In this document: in pieces, positions 17,983 to 26,975 of the stretch
Position numbering within the stretch: the stretch's first letter is position 1
Layout: each line of letters opens with the position of its first letter
Source: Beijerinckiaceae bacterium
GTDB taxonomy: Bacteria > Pseudomonadota > Alphaproteobacteria > Rhizobiales > Beijerinckiaceae
Direction: 5' to 3'
Length of the DNA stretch: 64,000 nt
Assembly (NCBI GenBank): GCA_947452005.1
Contig: CANGBC010000011.1
Location: forward strand, 1 to 64,000
Notes under the pieces: generated by a model
The model's input: the letters and a program-made list of their open reading frames with translations, nothing else
Databases searched by the model: none
What the model was told of the DNA's origin: nothing
Made by a program: the position numbers and the translations under genes

Positions 17983-18562
17983 GGGATGCACCCTTTCTCG
18001 GCCAGACCGCGGCGACACTCAAAGGTGCAATGATGAGCACAACGGGCACCAACGGCCATTCCATGACGCCCACGGACACAAAGGTGGCGACCATGGCGAT
18101 CATCGGTGCGATGCGCTTCATGCGATGGATGCGCTGTGTGCCGACGACACCGAGCCGAATGTTCAGGCCAACGGCGGCAGCCGCCACGCCATCCACGCAA
18201 GCGTGCAGCACCGGATAATCCTGCACATAATGATAACCAATGGCGACAAAGACGCAGAGCACAGTCGGGCCCGACATGAGCGCAAAGAGCGACATGGTGG
18301 CCCCCAGCGCGCCGCGAATGCGATAGCCGACATAGACGCAGAGATTGGTGACATTGGCACCGGGCACAATCTGCGCGAGCGCAATGCCGGAGAGAAAATC
18401 GTCATTTGTCATCCAGCGATGACGATGCACGACTTGGCGATGAATCCAGCCCGACAACCCGCCGCCAAAAGAAAAGACACCGATCCAGAACAAGACCGAA
18501 CCCAACTTGAACAGAGAGGGCGGTGGAGCAAGGTCTTCGGATGCGGGGGCGGGATTGGCCAT
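17975..18562 (-). CDS. Chromate transporter half-protein, ChrA family (first)
   Basis: 195 residues. The CHR-domain motif FSFGGGLSGWIHRQVV and the segment LAQIVPGANVTNLCVYVGYR identify it, with about five or six membrane helices. ATG 18562 gives MANPAPASEDLAPPP; a longer open frame runs through repeat A and is not coding. It is the first gene of the five-gene minus-strand run ending in the diheme cytochrome. The ribosome binding site is weak (agaaagacg). Confidence 0.9.
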   Translation of the reverse strand: MANPAPASEDLAPPPSLFKLGSVLFWIGVFSFGGGLSGWIHRQVVHRHRWMTNDDFLSGIALAQIVPGANVTNLCVYVGYRIRGALGATMSLFALMSGPTVLCVFVAIGYHYVQDYPVLHACVDGVAAAAVGLNIRLGVVGTQRIHRMKRIAPMIAMVATFVSVGVMEWPLVPVVLIIAPLSVAAVWPRKGASHA

Positions 18563-18637
18563 GATTCGTCTTTCTTGTTGGGGCCAGTGTAGTGACAGCG
18601 CCGTCGCATGGCGAGGCGTGCCAACCACTATTGGCCT

Positions 18638-18738
18638 CGTCATTGCGAGCGCAGCGAAGCAATCCATGGCGCAACGCCAAACCACCCAAGACTCGCCAAT
18701 GGATTGCCGCGTCGGCCTTTGGCCTCCTCGCAATGACG
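18638..18738. repeat. Palindromic repeat family A, full copy
   Basis: 101 bp from cgtcattgcgag to ctcgcaatgacg with arms gaagcaatccatgg and ccaatggattgc. The central loop (cgcaacgccaaaccacccaa) differs from other copies. It lies between the glycerate kinase stop and the chrA start, both on the minus strand, and probably separates two transcription units. Confidence 0.88.
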
Positions 18739-18743
18739 GGGAC

Positions 18744-19961
18744 CTACCCCACCAGCACAATCCGCACGTCATTCACATTGGTCAGCGTGGGGCCAGTGAC
18801 GACCAGCGTGCCTGCGGCCTCAAACACGTCATAAGAGCGATGCGCATCCAGTAGGGCGCGCGGATCAAGTCCTGCGGCGCGTGCTCGCGCCAGCGTGTCA
18901 GGCGCAGACCATGCGCCTGCATTAGTCTGCGACCCGTCAATCCCATCCGTATCGCCAGCCAATGCGCAGATATCTGTTCCCTCAAGCGCCAGAGCTAGCG
19001 ACAAAAGAAACTCGCTGTTGCGTCCGCCACGGCCCGACATGGCACCACTCACGCGGCCCTCGCCACCCGAGATGATTGCCATACGCTGTCCCAGCCGCGC
19101 GAAATGGCGCGCCATGCCGGCCATGACGAGACCGATTTCGCGTGCTTCGCCTTCGATAAAATCACCCAGCACCAACGGCTCATAGCCCGCGCGGCGCGCG
19201 ACATCTGCAGCAGCTTCCAGCGAGGCGAGGCCCGAGCCGATGAGATGGTTTTCGACGCGCGCGAAAACGGGATCACCGGGCTTGGGCGTTTCGACAAAGC
19301 CTGGCGCCTTGATGTTGAGCCGCGCACAAATGGCTTCAGCCTGCCCCCGCGTCGTGGGATCAGGCACTGTCGGGCCAGAGGCGATGGCCGAGAGATCATC
19401 GCCCGGCACATCCGAAATAATCAGCGAGACAACGCGCGCGGGATAACAAGCCGCTGCCAATTGCCCGCCTTTGATCGCGGAGAGATGGCGGCGCACACAA
19501 TTCATGTCCGTGATGCCTGCACCACTGGCCAGCAAAGCGCGGTTGATCTCTTGCTTGTCTTCAAACGAGACGCCGGGCGCTGGCAGTGTGAGAAGCGCCG
19601 AGCCGCCACCTGAAATCAGACAGAGCACAAGATCATCCGCGCCTGCCGATTGCGCGAGCGCCAAGATGCGCTCAGCCGCCGCGCGCCCTGCGGCATCTGG
19701 CACAGGGTGAGAAGCTTCCACCACTTCGATCTTGCGGCAATTGAGCGCATGGCCGTAGCGCGTGACCACAAGTCCCTCGATCGGCCCCGGCCAATGATCC
19801 TCAACCGCTTTGGCCATACTGGCCGCCGCTTTGCCCGCGCCCAGAACAAGGGTGCGGCCCTTGGGTGGTGCGGGCAAATGTTTGGGCACGCAGAGCGCGG
19901 GATCAGCTGCGGCAATGGCAGCCGCAAACATATCGCGCAACAGCTGCGGGCGCTCGCTCAT
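18744..19961 (-). CDS. Glycerate 2-kinase, MOFRL family (GckA/TtuD type)
   Basis: 405 residues, the usual size. N-terminal DUF4147 domain with LVLGAGKAAASMAKAVE and LISGGGSALLTLPAPG; C-terminal MOFRL domain with ISGGEGRVSGAMSGRGGRNS and AGDTDGIDGSQTNAGAW. It phosphorylates D-glycerate to 2-phosphoglycerate, feeding glyoxylate-derived carbon into central metabolism. The start ATG overlaps the puuE stop by one base (TGATG), so the two are translated together. Glyoxylate from allantoin breakdown is converted to glycerate, which explains the pairing. Confidence 0.92.
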   Translation of the reverse strand: MSERPQLLRDMFAAAIAAADPALCVPKHLPAPPKGRTLVLGAGKAAASMAKAVEDHWPGPIEGLVVTRYGHALNCRKIEVVEASHPVPDAAGRAAAERILALAQSAGADDLVLCLISGGGSALLTLPAPGVSFEDKQEINRALLASGAGITDMNCVRRHLSAIKGGQLAAACYPARVVSLIISDVPGDDLSAIASGPTVPDPTTRGQAEAICARLNIKAPGFVETPKPGDPVFARVENHLIGSGLASLEAAADVARRAGYEPLVLGDFIEGEAREIGLVMAGMARHFARLGQRMAIISGGEGRVSGAMSGRGGRNSEFLLSLALALEGTDICALAGDTDGIDGSQTNAGAWSAPDTLARARAAGLDPRALLDAHRSYDVFEAAGTLVVTGPTLTNVNDVRIVLVG

Positions 19962-20875
19962 CAGAAGCGCGCCGGATGATGCTTGTGCCAGTGACGCGCA
20001 ATATCCAGACGCGTCGCGCACCAAGCCTCGTCGCCAAAGCCCTTCACATAATCCATGAAACGCGCAAGCGCGGCGGCGCGCCCCGGACGTCCAACCAGAC
20101 GACAATGCAAACCCACCGACATCATTTTGGGAAAGCCCGCGCGGCCTTCTTCCATCAACACGTCGAAGGAATCTTTGAGATAGGCGTAAAACTGATCGCC
20201 CGAATTAAACCCCTGCGGGGTCGCAAAACGCATGTCATTGGCATCCAGCGTATAGGGGATGATGAGATGCGGGCCTTTGGGCCCCTTCACCCAATAGGGC
20301 AGATCATCCGCATAGGCGTCGGATGAATAGAGAAAGCCGCCCTCTTCCATCACCAGCTCGGCTGACTGCATGGAGGCGCGGCCCGTGTACCAGCCCAATG
20401 GCCGCTCGCCTGTGACTTGCGTGTGGATGCGGATCGCTTCAATCAAATGCGCGCGCTCGTCTTCTTTGGCGTAATCCTTGTATTCAATCCATTTGAGACC
20501 ATGGCTCGCAATTTCCCAATTGGCTTCTTTCATCGCTGCCACTTGCTCGGGCGAACGCATCAACGCATGCGCCACGCCATAGACGGTGGCTGGAATATTG
20601 CGCGCCGTGAACATGCGCCACAGCCGCCAGAAACCGGCGCGCGCGCCATATTCATAAATGGATTCCATGTTCCAATGGCGCTGTCCCGCCCATGCGGCAG
20701 CCCCCACGATTTCGGAAAGGAATGCCTCAGAAGCTGCATCACCATGCAGAATGTTGTTTTCCCCGCCCTCTTCATAATTGACGACAAATTGCACACAGAC
20801 CTTCGCCCCGCCCGGCCATTTCGGATCAGGCGGATTGCGGCCATAGCCTGTCATGTCGCGGGGGTAGGCGGTCAT
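19961..20875 (-). CDS. puuE: Cofactor-independent allantoinase, PuuE-type polysaccharide deacetylase family
   Basis: 304 residues. The N-terminal half carries the family's characteristic strings YPRDMTGYGRNPPDPKWPG, VNYEEGGENNILHGD and SEAFLSEIVGAA, and later EIASHGLKWIEY, close to PuuE of Pseudomonas, which hydrolyses allantoin to allantoate without metal. Related proteins are chitin-type deacetylases or urate-pathway enzymes, so substrate confidence is moderate. ATG 20875 (MTAYPRDM) is preferred over an upstream in-frame start. It is divergent from the LysR gene at 21075 with a repeat B element between them, and coupled to glycerate kinase. Confidence 0.85.
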   Translation of the reverse strand: MTAYPRDMTGYGRNPPDPKWPGGAKVCVQFVVNYEEGGENNILHGDAASEAFLSEIVGAAAWAGQRHWNMESIYEYGARAGFWRLWRMFTARNIPATVYGVAHALMRSPEQVAAMKEANWEIASHGLKWIEYKDYAKEDERAHLIEAIRIHTQVTGERPLGWYTGRASMQSAELVMEEGGFLYSSDAYADDLPYWVKGPKGPHLIIPYTLDANDMRFATPQGFNSGDQFYAYLKDSFDVLMEEGRAGFPKMMSVGLHCRLVGRPGRAAALARFMDYVKGFGDEAWCATRLDIARHWHKHHPARF

Positions 20876-20900
20876 TCGGTGAAGCCTCGGTCTCATTCCC

Positions 20901-21038
20901 CTCCCCCTTGTGGGGAGGGGTTAGGGGTGGGGGTCGTACCAATTTCTATCGTGATGTGCGGCAAGTGGAAACCTTGAACCATCGCGCGACCCCCACCCGG
21001 TTCGGCTTTCGCCGAACCACCCTCCCCACAAGGGGGAG
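20901..21038. repeat. MITE-like repeat family B, copy 2, in a divergent promoter region
   Basis: 138 bp with the same perfect 17-bp terminal inverted repeats as copy 1 (20901-20917 and 21022-21038). The inner hairpin is ggttcggctttcgccgaacc. It occupies most of the 199-base space between puuE and the LysR gene, so promoters for one or both must lie in or beside it. Confidence 0.88.
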
Positions 21039-21074
21039 GGTTGCCGCGCGCAACACCCCGGTCCAAACTGAGCC

Positions 21075-21959
21075 ATGCTCGATCTCGACACGCTCGACCT
21101 GAAGCGCCTGCGCGCCTTTCAACTGGTGGCTCGCAATGGCAGCCTCCGGGGTGCGGCCACGCGGCTCAAACAGACCATCCCCGCCATTTCGGGCAAGATC
21201 CGCAAGCTTGAAGAAGATCTCGGCTTTGACCTGTTTGAGCGCCTGCCCAACCGGCTGGTGCTGACGCGCGCGGGCGAGAAATTCCTGCGCGAAGTCGATG
21301 GCATTTTCGAGCGCACCGAACAGGCGCTGGCCACATTGCAAGGCAAGCCCGTCGCCCAACAACGCCTTTCCGTTTCGGTGGGCAGTGATCACGCTTGGTA
21401 TTTCGCGCCCAAAATCCGCGATTTTCTGGCCCGCTTCCCGGAAGTGGAATTGGGCTTTCGCGTCTATAAATCAGCCGAAGCGCTGGAAGCACTTGATCGC
21501 GGACAGGTCGAAATCTCGCTGGGCATTTTCCCTGATCTGCCACGCTCTCTGGAAAAGAAGGCACTCGTCGGCACCAGCCTGTCGCTGGCTTACAATCCGC
21601 AGGACTTTGGCCGCGCGCGCAAACCCGCCTCTCTGGCCGATGTCGCGCGCCAGCGTTTGATCGTGCCGCCGAAGTCCACCGTGACGCGCAAGCTGATCGA
21701 GAAAAATCTGCGCAAGGACATTGACCGCGCAGCCTCACTCATCGAAGTGCCGACCTGCGAGACAGCGGCCACATTTGTCGAAATGGGTGTCGGACCTGCC
21801 ATCGTGCACACACTTTGCATCGAGCGCCATTTGTCGCGCCATGTGCAGGCGCTGGATTTGGGCGCGCGTGTGGGCGCGCTGCAATTTTCAGCCATCTACC
21901 GCAAAGGCGCGTTGAAAAACCCGCTGGTGAAAGCCCTGCTCGACCAGGTTTCAGGTTAA
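21075..21959 (+). CDS. LysR-family transcriptional regulator
   Basis: 294 residues. The N-terminal winged helix-turn-helix (LRAFQLVARNGSLRGAATRL, IPAISGKIRKLEEDLGFDLF) is followed by a LysR substrate-binding domain (about 90-290). LysR proteins normally act on divergent or adjacent genes; candidates are puuE-glycerate kinase (divergent) and the hyuA operon starting 105 bases downstream. No in-frame upstream alternative start is favoured. Confidence 0.93.
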   Translation: MLDLDTLDLKRLRAFQLVARNGSLRGAATRLKQTIPAISGKIRKLEEDLGFDLFERLPNRLVLTRAGEKFLREVDGIFERTEQALATLQGKPVAQQRLSVSVGSDHAWYFAPKIRDFLARFPEVELGFRVYKSAEALEALDRGQVEISLGIFPDLPRSLEKKALVGTSLSLAYNPQDFGRARKPASLADVARQRLIVPPKSTVTRKLIEKNLRKDIDRAASLIEVPTCETAATFVEMGVGPAIVHTLCIERHLSRHVQALDLGARVGALQFSAIYRKGALKNPLVKALLDQVSG

Positions 21960-22063
21960 GCACAGCTTTATCTCCCCTACACAAAGTCTAAAATTGTGGA
22001 ACAGGCCACCCTTGGCCTAATCTTGATTCCAACAAAGAGACAAAACGCCCGAGGGAGAGCGGC

Positions 22064-24124
22064 ATGGGACAATATCGCGTCACCGTGGACACGGGGGGCA
22101 CATTCTCCGATTTCGTCTATGTGAACGAGGAGACGGACGAAGTCTCCATCGCCAAAATTCCCTCGACCCCCGATGATCCCTCGCGCGCCATTTTGTCAGG
22201 CGTGCAGCTGCTCATCGACAAGGGCGTGAAGCCGACCGACATCACTTACTTTTGTCACGGCACCACCGTTGGCACCAATGCGCTGTTAGAGAGCAAGGGC
22301 GTCAAGACCGCACTCCTCGTCACCAAGGGTTTTCGCGGCATTTATGAAGTGCAAGAACAATCGCGCCCGCACGGGGGCGTGATTTTCGACATTCTCTATG
22401 ACCGCCCCGCTTTGCTGGTGCCAGCCTCGCTCACTGCCGAAGTGCCCGAGCGTGTCTCGTTTCAGGGCGAGGTTCTGGAAGAGCTGAATGAAGCGGGCCT
22501 GCGAGCAGCGCTTGCGCCGCTCAAGCGCGCCGAGGTGAAATCGCTGGCGGTCTGCCTGCTCTTCTCCTTCCTGCACCCCAAGCACGAACAGCGTGTGCGT
22601 GAGATTGTGCTGGAAGAAATGCCAGGCATTGAAGTCTCGCTGTCCTCCGACATTGTGCCGCAGATCCGCGAATATTATCGCCTCTCGACGACCGTGATTA
22701 ACGCCTATCTGCAGCCCATTCTGGCGCGTTATATCGCCAATCTGGAAGACCGCCTGACGGGCGCTGGCGTTAAGACGCGCCAGAAATACATCATGCAGTC
22801 GAATGGCGGCATGTCGACCTTTGCCGCCACCGCCAAGAAAGCGGTGGCCACTGTCCTGTCTGGCCCGGCTGGCGGCATTACAGCCTCCGTGCAGGCTTGC
22901 CGCACCACAGGCGTGCAAAATCTCATCACCTTCGACATGGGTGGCACATCTTGCGATGTCGCACTCATCAAGGATGGCGAGCCCTCCATCTCGCATCGTG
23001 GCAAGATTGACGGGCGCGACATTGCTTTGCCGATGATCGACATCAACACAGTGTCCGCCGGTGGCGGCACGCTGGCGCGGGTGGACCGCTTTGGTGCGCT
23101 GGAGGTGGGCCCTGAAAGCGCTGGCGCTGTCCCCGGCCCCGCTTGCTATGGCCGCGGCGGCACGCAGCCCACCATCACCGATTGCAATCTGGCGCTGGGT
23201 TATCTCGGCGAGGATAATTTTCTCGGCGGCAAGATGAAGCTCGACCGCAAGGCTGCCATTGCTGCGGTCGACAGCGTCGCGAAGCCGCTTGGGATGGCGA
23301 TGCAGGATGCAGCTGAGGGCATTGTGCGCATCATCAATGTGAAGATGCAGGAAGCGGTGAAAGCCATTTCCACCATGCGCGGCCATGATCTGCGTGATTT
23401 CCACCTGCTCGCCTTTGGTGGTGCAGGCCCGCTGCATGCGGGGCGCATTGCCGCTGATCTGAATATGGCTGGCGTGATTGTGCCGCTCTTCCCCGGCGTC
23501 TATTCAGCCATGGGCCTCGTCATGTCGGATGTGAAGCATGATTATGTGCGCTCGCGCATGACCAAGATTGCCAGTGTCGATGAAGCCTATGTCGATGCGC
23601 AATTTGCCGATCTCGTCAGCCATGCCCGCGAGGAATTGCAGGCGGAAGGCTTTGCGGACTCCGCCATTGAAATCGAGCGTTCGCTTGATATGCGCTATGC
23701 CGGACAGGGCTATGAAATCTCGGTGCCGCTGCCATCGGTCTTGAAAGCGGGCTCATTGGCCGAGCTGCGCAAGCTTTTCGATGAATTGCACAAGAACCAA
23801 TTTGGCCACACGGCCCCGCATGAGCCGGTGGAAATCGTCTCCTACCGCCTGCGTGGCATTGGCCGCGTTCCGCCTGTCCAATTGCCGGAATTCAAACCGC
23901 AAGGTTTGAAGACGGCTGACGCAATCCGCGAGCATCGCGACATGCGCTTTGACGGCAAGACACTCTCCTGCCCTGTCTATCAGCGCGAAAAGCTTGATGT
24001 GGGTGCGACTTTTAACGGCCCCTGCGTCATCGACCAGCTTGACTGCACGACCGTGGTCTTCCCCGGCCAGAGCGTGCGCGTCGATAACCACAAGAATATG
24101 ATCATCACCATGGGAGGCGCATAA
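22064..24124 (+). CDS. hyuA: Hydantoinase/oxoprolinase subunit A (HyuA family)
   Basis: 686 residues, normal length for HyuA. It begins with the ATP-binding signature DTGGTFSDFVYV and has a second acetate/sugar-kinase-like motif FDMGGTSCDVAL, plus SNGGMSTFAATAKKAV and GPAGGITAS. With HyuB it forms an ATP-dependent cyclic-amide hydrolase (N-methylhydantoin, 5-oxoproline or related); acetone carboxylase subunits are homologous. A strong gggagag ribosome site precedes the ATG. It is followed by hyuB with a TAATG overlap. Nearby allantoinase suggests a nitrogen-rich ring substrate. Confidence 0.92.
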   Translation: MGQYRVTVDTGGTFSDFVYVNEETDEVSIAKIPSTPDDPSRAILSGVQLLIDKGVKPTDITYFCHGTTVGTNALLESKGVKTALLVTKGFRGIYEVQEQSRPHGGVIFDILYDRPALLVPASLTAEVPERVSFQGEVLEELNEAGLRAALAPLKRAEVKSLAVCLLFSFLHPKHEQRVREIVLEEMPGIEVSLSSDIVPQIREYYRLSTTVINAYLQPILARYIANLEDRLTGAGVKTRQKYIMQSNGGMSTFAATAKKAVATVLSGPAGGITASVQACRTTGVQNLITFDMGGTSCDVALIKDGEPSISHRGKIDGRDIALPMIDINTVSAGGGTLARVDRFGALEVGPESAGAVPGPACYGRGGTQPTITDCNLALGYLGEDNFLGGKMKLDRKAAIAAVDSVAKPLGMAMQDAAEGIVRIINVKMQEAVKAISTMRGHDLRDFHLLAFGGAGPLHAGRIAADLNMAGVIVPLFPGVYSAMGLVMSDVKHDYVRSRMTKIASVDEAYVDAQFADLVSHAREELQAEGFADSAIEIERSLDMRYAGQGYEISVPLPSVLKAGSLAELRKLFDELHKNQFGHTAPHEPVEIVSYRLRGIGRVPPVQLPEFKPQGLKTADAIREHRDMRFDGKTLSCPVYQREKLDVGATFNGPCVIDQLDCTTVVFPGQSVRVDNHKNMIITMGGA

Positions 24125-25869
24125 TGGCTTCCGCCGCAAAAAAGACCGTGGATGCGGTCGAACTCGAAATCATCCGTGCCAGCCTCGATGGCATTGTACA
24201 GGAAATGCAGAACTCGCTTTTCCGCACGGGCTTTTCGACCATCATCCGTGAATCACAGGATGCGTCCTGCGCGATGATGAACCCGCAAGGCGATGTGATT
24301 GCCCAGCACGTCGTACTGCCGCTGCATATCGGCGCCTTTCCCGCCTGCTGCGCAGCCGTGATCCGTGGCTATGATGACATTGAAGAAGGTGACGCCTTCC
24401 TCATCAACCACCCCTATGACGGTGGCAGCCCGCATGCGCCCGATATGGCGGTCATCACACCCGTCTTTTTCAAAGGCGAACTGATCGGCTTTACCGGCTC
24501 CATTGCGCATAAGAGCGACATTGGCGGACCGGTGCCGGGCTCCTGCTCGGGGCAAGCGAAAGAGACTTTCAACGAAGGCCTGCATCTGCCAGCCGTGCGC
24601 TATCAGCGCAAATTTGTTGAGAACCGCGAGATCGACCGCATTATCGCCGCCAACAGCCGCACGCCCGAACTGGTGCTGGGTGATATTCGCGGCCAGCTCG
24701 GCTCCTCGCGACTTGGCGAACAGCGCATGGTGGAGCTTGTCAGCAAGTTCAGCCGCGACAATGCCGTGGCCTGCTTTGCGCGCCTGATCGAACTGGCGGA
24801 AGCACGCATGCGTGCGGCCATTGCGGAATGGAAAGACGGCCGCTACGAGGCCGAGCGCTTTGTTGATGATGATGGCGTGGAAACCGGCAAGCCGGTGCGC
24901 ATTCACGTGGTCGTTGAGAAAAAGGGCGACCAGATCCGCTTTGATTTCTCAGGCTCCGCTGACCAAACGAAGGGCCCCGCCAATATTCGCCCACCAACCG
25001 TGCGGGCTGCCATTGGCTATGTGCTTGTGTCGCTGATTGACCCGAACACTTTCATCAACAGCGGTGTCTTGCGCAGCTTTGACATTGAGGCGCGCGAAGG
25101 CTCGGTGCTGAACCCGCGCTTTCCCGCGCCCGTCAACACCTATAACCCGACCGTGCATGCACTCGTTGAAGCGCTCTATGGCGCGCTCACCGATATTGTG
25201 CCGGGCATGGCACGCGCGGATGGCTGCGGTTCCCGCTCGATCATTCTGGGTGGGCGCTCGACCTATACCGGCAAGGGCTATGTGCAATATGAAATCCTCG
25301 GCGGTGGCGGTGGTGCGCGCGCCAAGAAGGATGGCCAGAGCGGCACATCGGTCAATCAATCCAATGCCAAGATCGCGCCGATTGAAATCATCGAGAGCGA
25401 ATTTCCGACCCGCGTGCTGCGCTTTGAGCTGATCCCGGATTCGGGTGGCGCTGGCCAATATCGCGGTGGGCTTGGCATTCGCCGCGATTATCTCAATCTC
25501 GAAGATGCGCGTTTCTCGATCCGCTCGACCAAGCACATCATCGCGCCCGAAGGCGCAGCACACGGCGGCAAGGGGCGCACGGGCGACATTATCGTCAATC
25601 CCGATACGGATGCCGCCAAGCAATTGCCAACCCGCTATGCGGATTATCCGCTGAAGGGTGGCGACCGCTTCCGGGTGATCACGCCGGGCGGCGGTGGCTA
25701 TGGCCAGAGCTTTGCGCGCGATCCCGATCTTGTGATCCGCGACCTCAATGAAGGCTATGTGACGCCAGAGGGCGCATTGCGCGACTATGGCGTGGTGGCC
25801 GCCAAACAGGGCGATCTCTTCGCTCTGGACGCGATTGCCACGGCCAAAGCACGTGCCAATCGTGGATAG
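24124..25869 (+). CDS. hyuB: Hydantoinase/oxoprolinase subunit B (HyuB family)
   Basis: 581 residues. HyuB features include LEIIRASLDGIVQEMQNSLF, FLINHPYDGGSPHAPDMAVI, FTGSIAHKSDIGGPVPGS and the Gly-rich C-terminal ITPGGGGYGQSFARDP. It is the partner of HyuA; the start ATG shares its A with the last base of the hyuA stop codon. The substrate is not determined by sequence. An isolated hairpin follows the gene before the ABC importer. Confidence 0.92.
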   Translation: MASAAKKTVDAVELEIIRASLDGIVQEMQNSLFRTGFSTIIRESQDASCAMMNPQGDVIAQHVVLPLHIGAFPACCAAVIRGYDDIEEGDAFLINHPYDGGSPHAPDMAVITPVFFKGELIGFTGSIAHKSDIGGPVPGSCSGQAKETFNEGLHLPAVRYQRKFVENREIDRIIAANSRTPELVLGDIRGQLGSSRLGEQRMVELVSKFSRDNAVACFARLIELAEARMRAAIAEWKDGRYEAERFVDDDGVETGKPVRIHVVVEKKGDQIRFDFSGSADQTKGPANIRPPTVRAAIGYVLVSLIDPNTFINSGVLRSFDIEAREGSVLNPRFPAPVNTYNPTVHALVEALYGALTDIVPGMARADGCGSRSIILGGRSTYTGKGYVQYEILGGGGGARAKKDGQSGTSVNQSNAKIAPIEIIESEFPTRVLRFELIPDSGGAGQYRGGLGIRRDYLNLEDARFSIRSTKHIIAPEGAAHGGKGRTGDIIVNPDTDAAKQLPTRYADYPLKGGDRFRVITPGGGGYGQSFARDPDLVIRDLNEGYVTPEGALRDYGVVAAKQGDLFALDAIATAKARANRG

Positions 25870-25893
25870 GTGATCGAAAAACAACAAAAAAGG

Positions 25894-25910
25894 CGGGCGC
25901 ACAGCGCCCG
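25894..25910. terminator. Hairpin between hyuB and the ABC importer
   Basis: The stem cgggcgc (25894-25900) and gcgcccg (25904-25910) has a 3-base loop. The T tract expected of a terminator lies on the minus-strand side (A tract 25884-25891 on plus), so as an intrinsic terminator it faces the minus strand, where no gene ends. On the plus-strand mRNA it could instead stabilise or separate the hyuAB and ABC segments. Confidence 0.45.
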
Positions 25911-25976
25911 TCCATGGCAATATCGCGCCCATAACCGAAGCCTGGCCCTCAAGCGCCAGCACGGGAGGAAAAAGAA

Positions 25977-26975
25977 ATGATGCAGATATCTCGCCGCCAC
26001 CTTGTTGCCGCCAGCCTTGCGACCCTGATGAGCGCAGCTCCCGCGCTCGCGCAGGAAAAGCTCGTGCCGCTGAAGGTGGGCTATGACGGCTATTCCATGA
26101 CCACAGCGCCGATCAATTACGCGCTGAAGAAGGGCATCTTCAAAAAATACGGGATTGATCTGTCGCTCGTCTATATCGACGGCGGCCCGACGCTGACACA
26201 AGCCGTCATCGGCGGCTCGGTCGACATCGGCCAGAATGGCTATACGTCATCCACAGCTGCGGCCGTAAGCGGCGCGGATGTCGTCTTCATCGGCGGCATT
26301 TCCAACAAGCTCCCCTTCCAGCTGGTTGTGAAAGCCGACATCAAAAATGCCGCTGACCTCAAGGGCAAGAAGATTGCCATCAGCCGCTACGGTTCTTCGA
26401 CAGATACAGCCGCGACATTCGCCGTCGAAAAGCTCGGTCTGAAGCGCTCGGATGTCGCGATCTTGCAGCTGGGTGGTGAGGGCACACGCACCGCCGCCAT
26501 GTTGTCAGGCCAGATCGATGCCTCGCTTGAGCAATATCCGCGCACCGCTGAGCTCGAAGAGCAAGGCTACAAGGTGCTGGTGGATGTGACACCCGTTGCT
26601 GGTGATTATCCCAACACGGCCTATGTTTCCCGCCGCGCCTTTATCGACAAGAACCCCGAGCTCGTGAAGAAATTCTTCATGGCCGTGTCGGAAGGCATCC
26701 ATGCATTCAAGACCAACAAGCTGGAAGCGGAAAAGGAAACAGCCGACTTCCTGAAGCTCAAGGTCGACAACATCATGGACAAGACCTACGACCGCTACAC
26801 GAAGGACATTTTCCCGGATATTCCGGAAGCCTCCCTGCCCGGCATCCAGATTGTGCTCGATGAATTGAAGCCCAAGACACCGGCTGCTGCCAATTTCAAG
26901 CCCGAGCAATTGGTTGATATGCGCGCGCTTCAGCAATTGAAGGCCGAAGGGTTTTTCGAGAAGCTGAAGAAATGA
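25977..26975 (+). CDS. ABC transporter substrate-binding protein, SsuA/NMT1-like
   Basis: 332 residues. A signal peptide (HLVAASLATLMSAAPALAQ) is followed by an NMT1/THI5-like periplasmic binding fold: VGYDGYSMTTAPINYALKKG, KYGIDLSLVYIDGGP, DLKGKKIAISRYGSSTDTA. Families with this fold bind sulfonates, taurine, nitrate or pyrimidines. gggagga precedes the ATG. The 3' end overlaps the ATPase gene by 4 bases (ATGA), so the three transporter genes form one unit with hyuAB upstream. Confidence 0.9.
   Translation: MMQISRRHLVAASLATLMSAAPALAQEKLVPLKVGYDGYSMTTAPINYALKKGIFKKYGIDLSLVYIDGGPTLTQAVIGGSVDIGQNGYTSSTAAAVSGADVVFIGGISNKLPFQLVVKADIKNAADLKGKKIAISRYGSSTDTAATFAVEKLGLKRSDVAILQLGGEGTRTAAMLSGQIDASLEQYPRTAELEEQGYKVLVDVTPVAGDYPNTAYVSRRAFIDKNPELVKKFFMAVSEGIHAFKTNKLEAEKETADFLKLKVDNIMDKTYDRYTKDIFPDIPEASLPGIQIVLDELKPKTPAAANFKPEQLVDMRALQQLKAEGFFEKLKK

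Noticed and set aside
17416-18562. A broken (frameshifted) chrA gene
   Set aside because: Each half has its own start, full CHR motifs and an 8-base overlap. Half-size ChrA pairs are a known normal form.
22286-23437. 383-codon minus-strand frame opposite hyuA
   Set aside because: Antisense shadow of a clear HyuA coding region.
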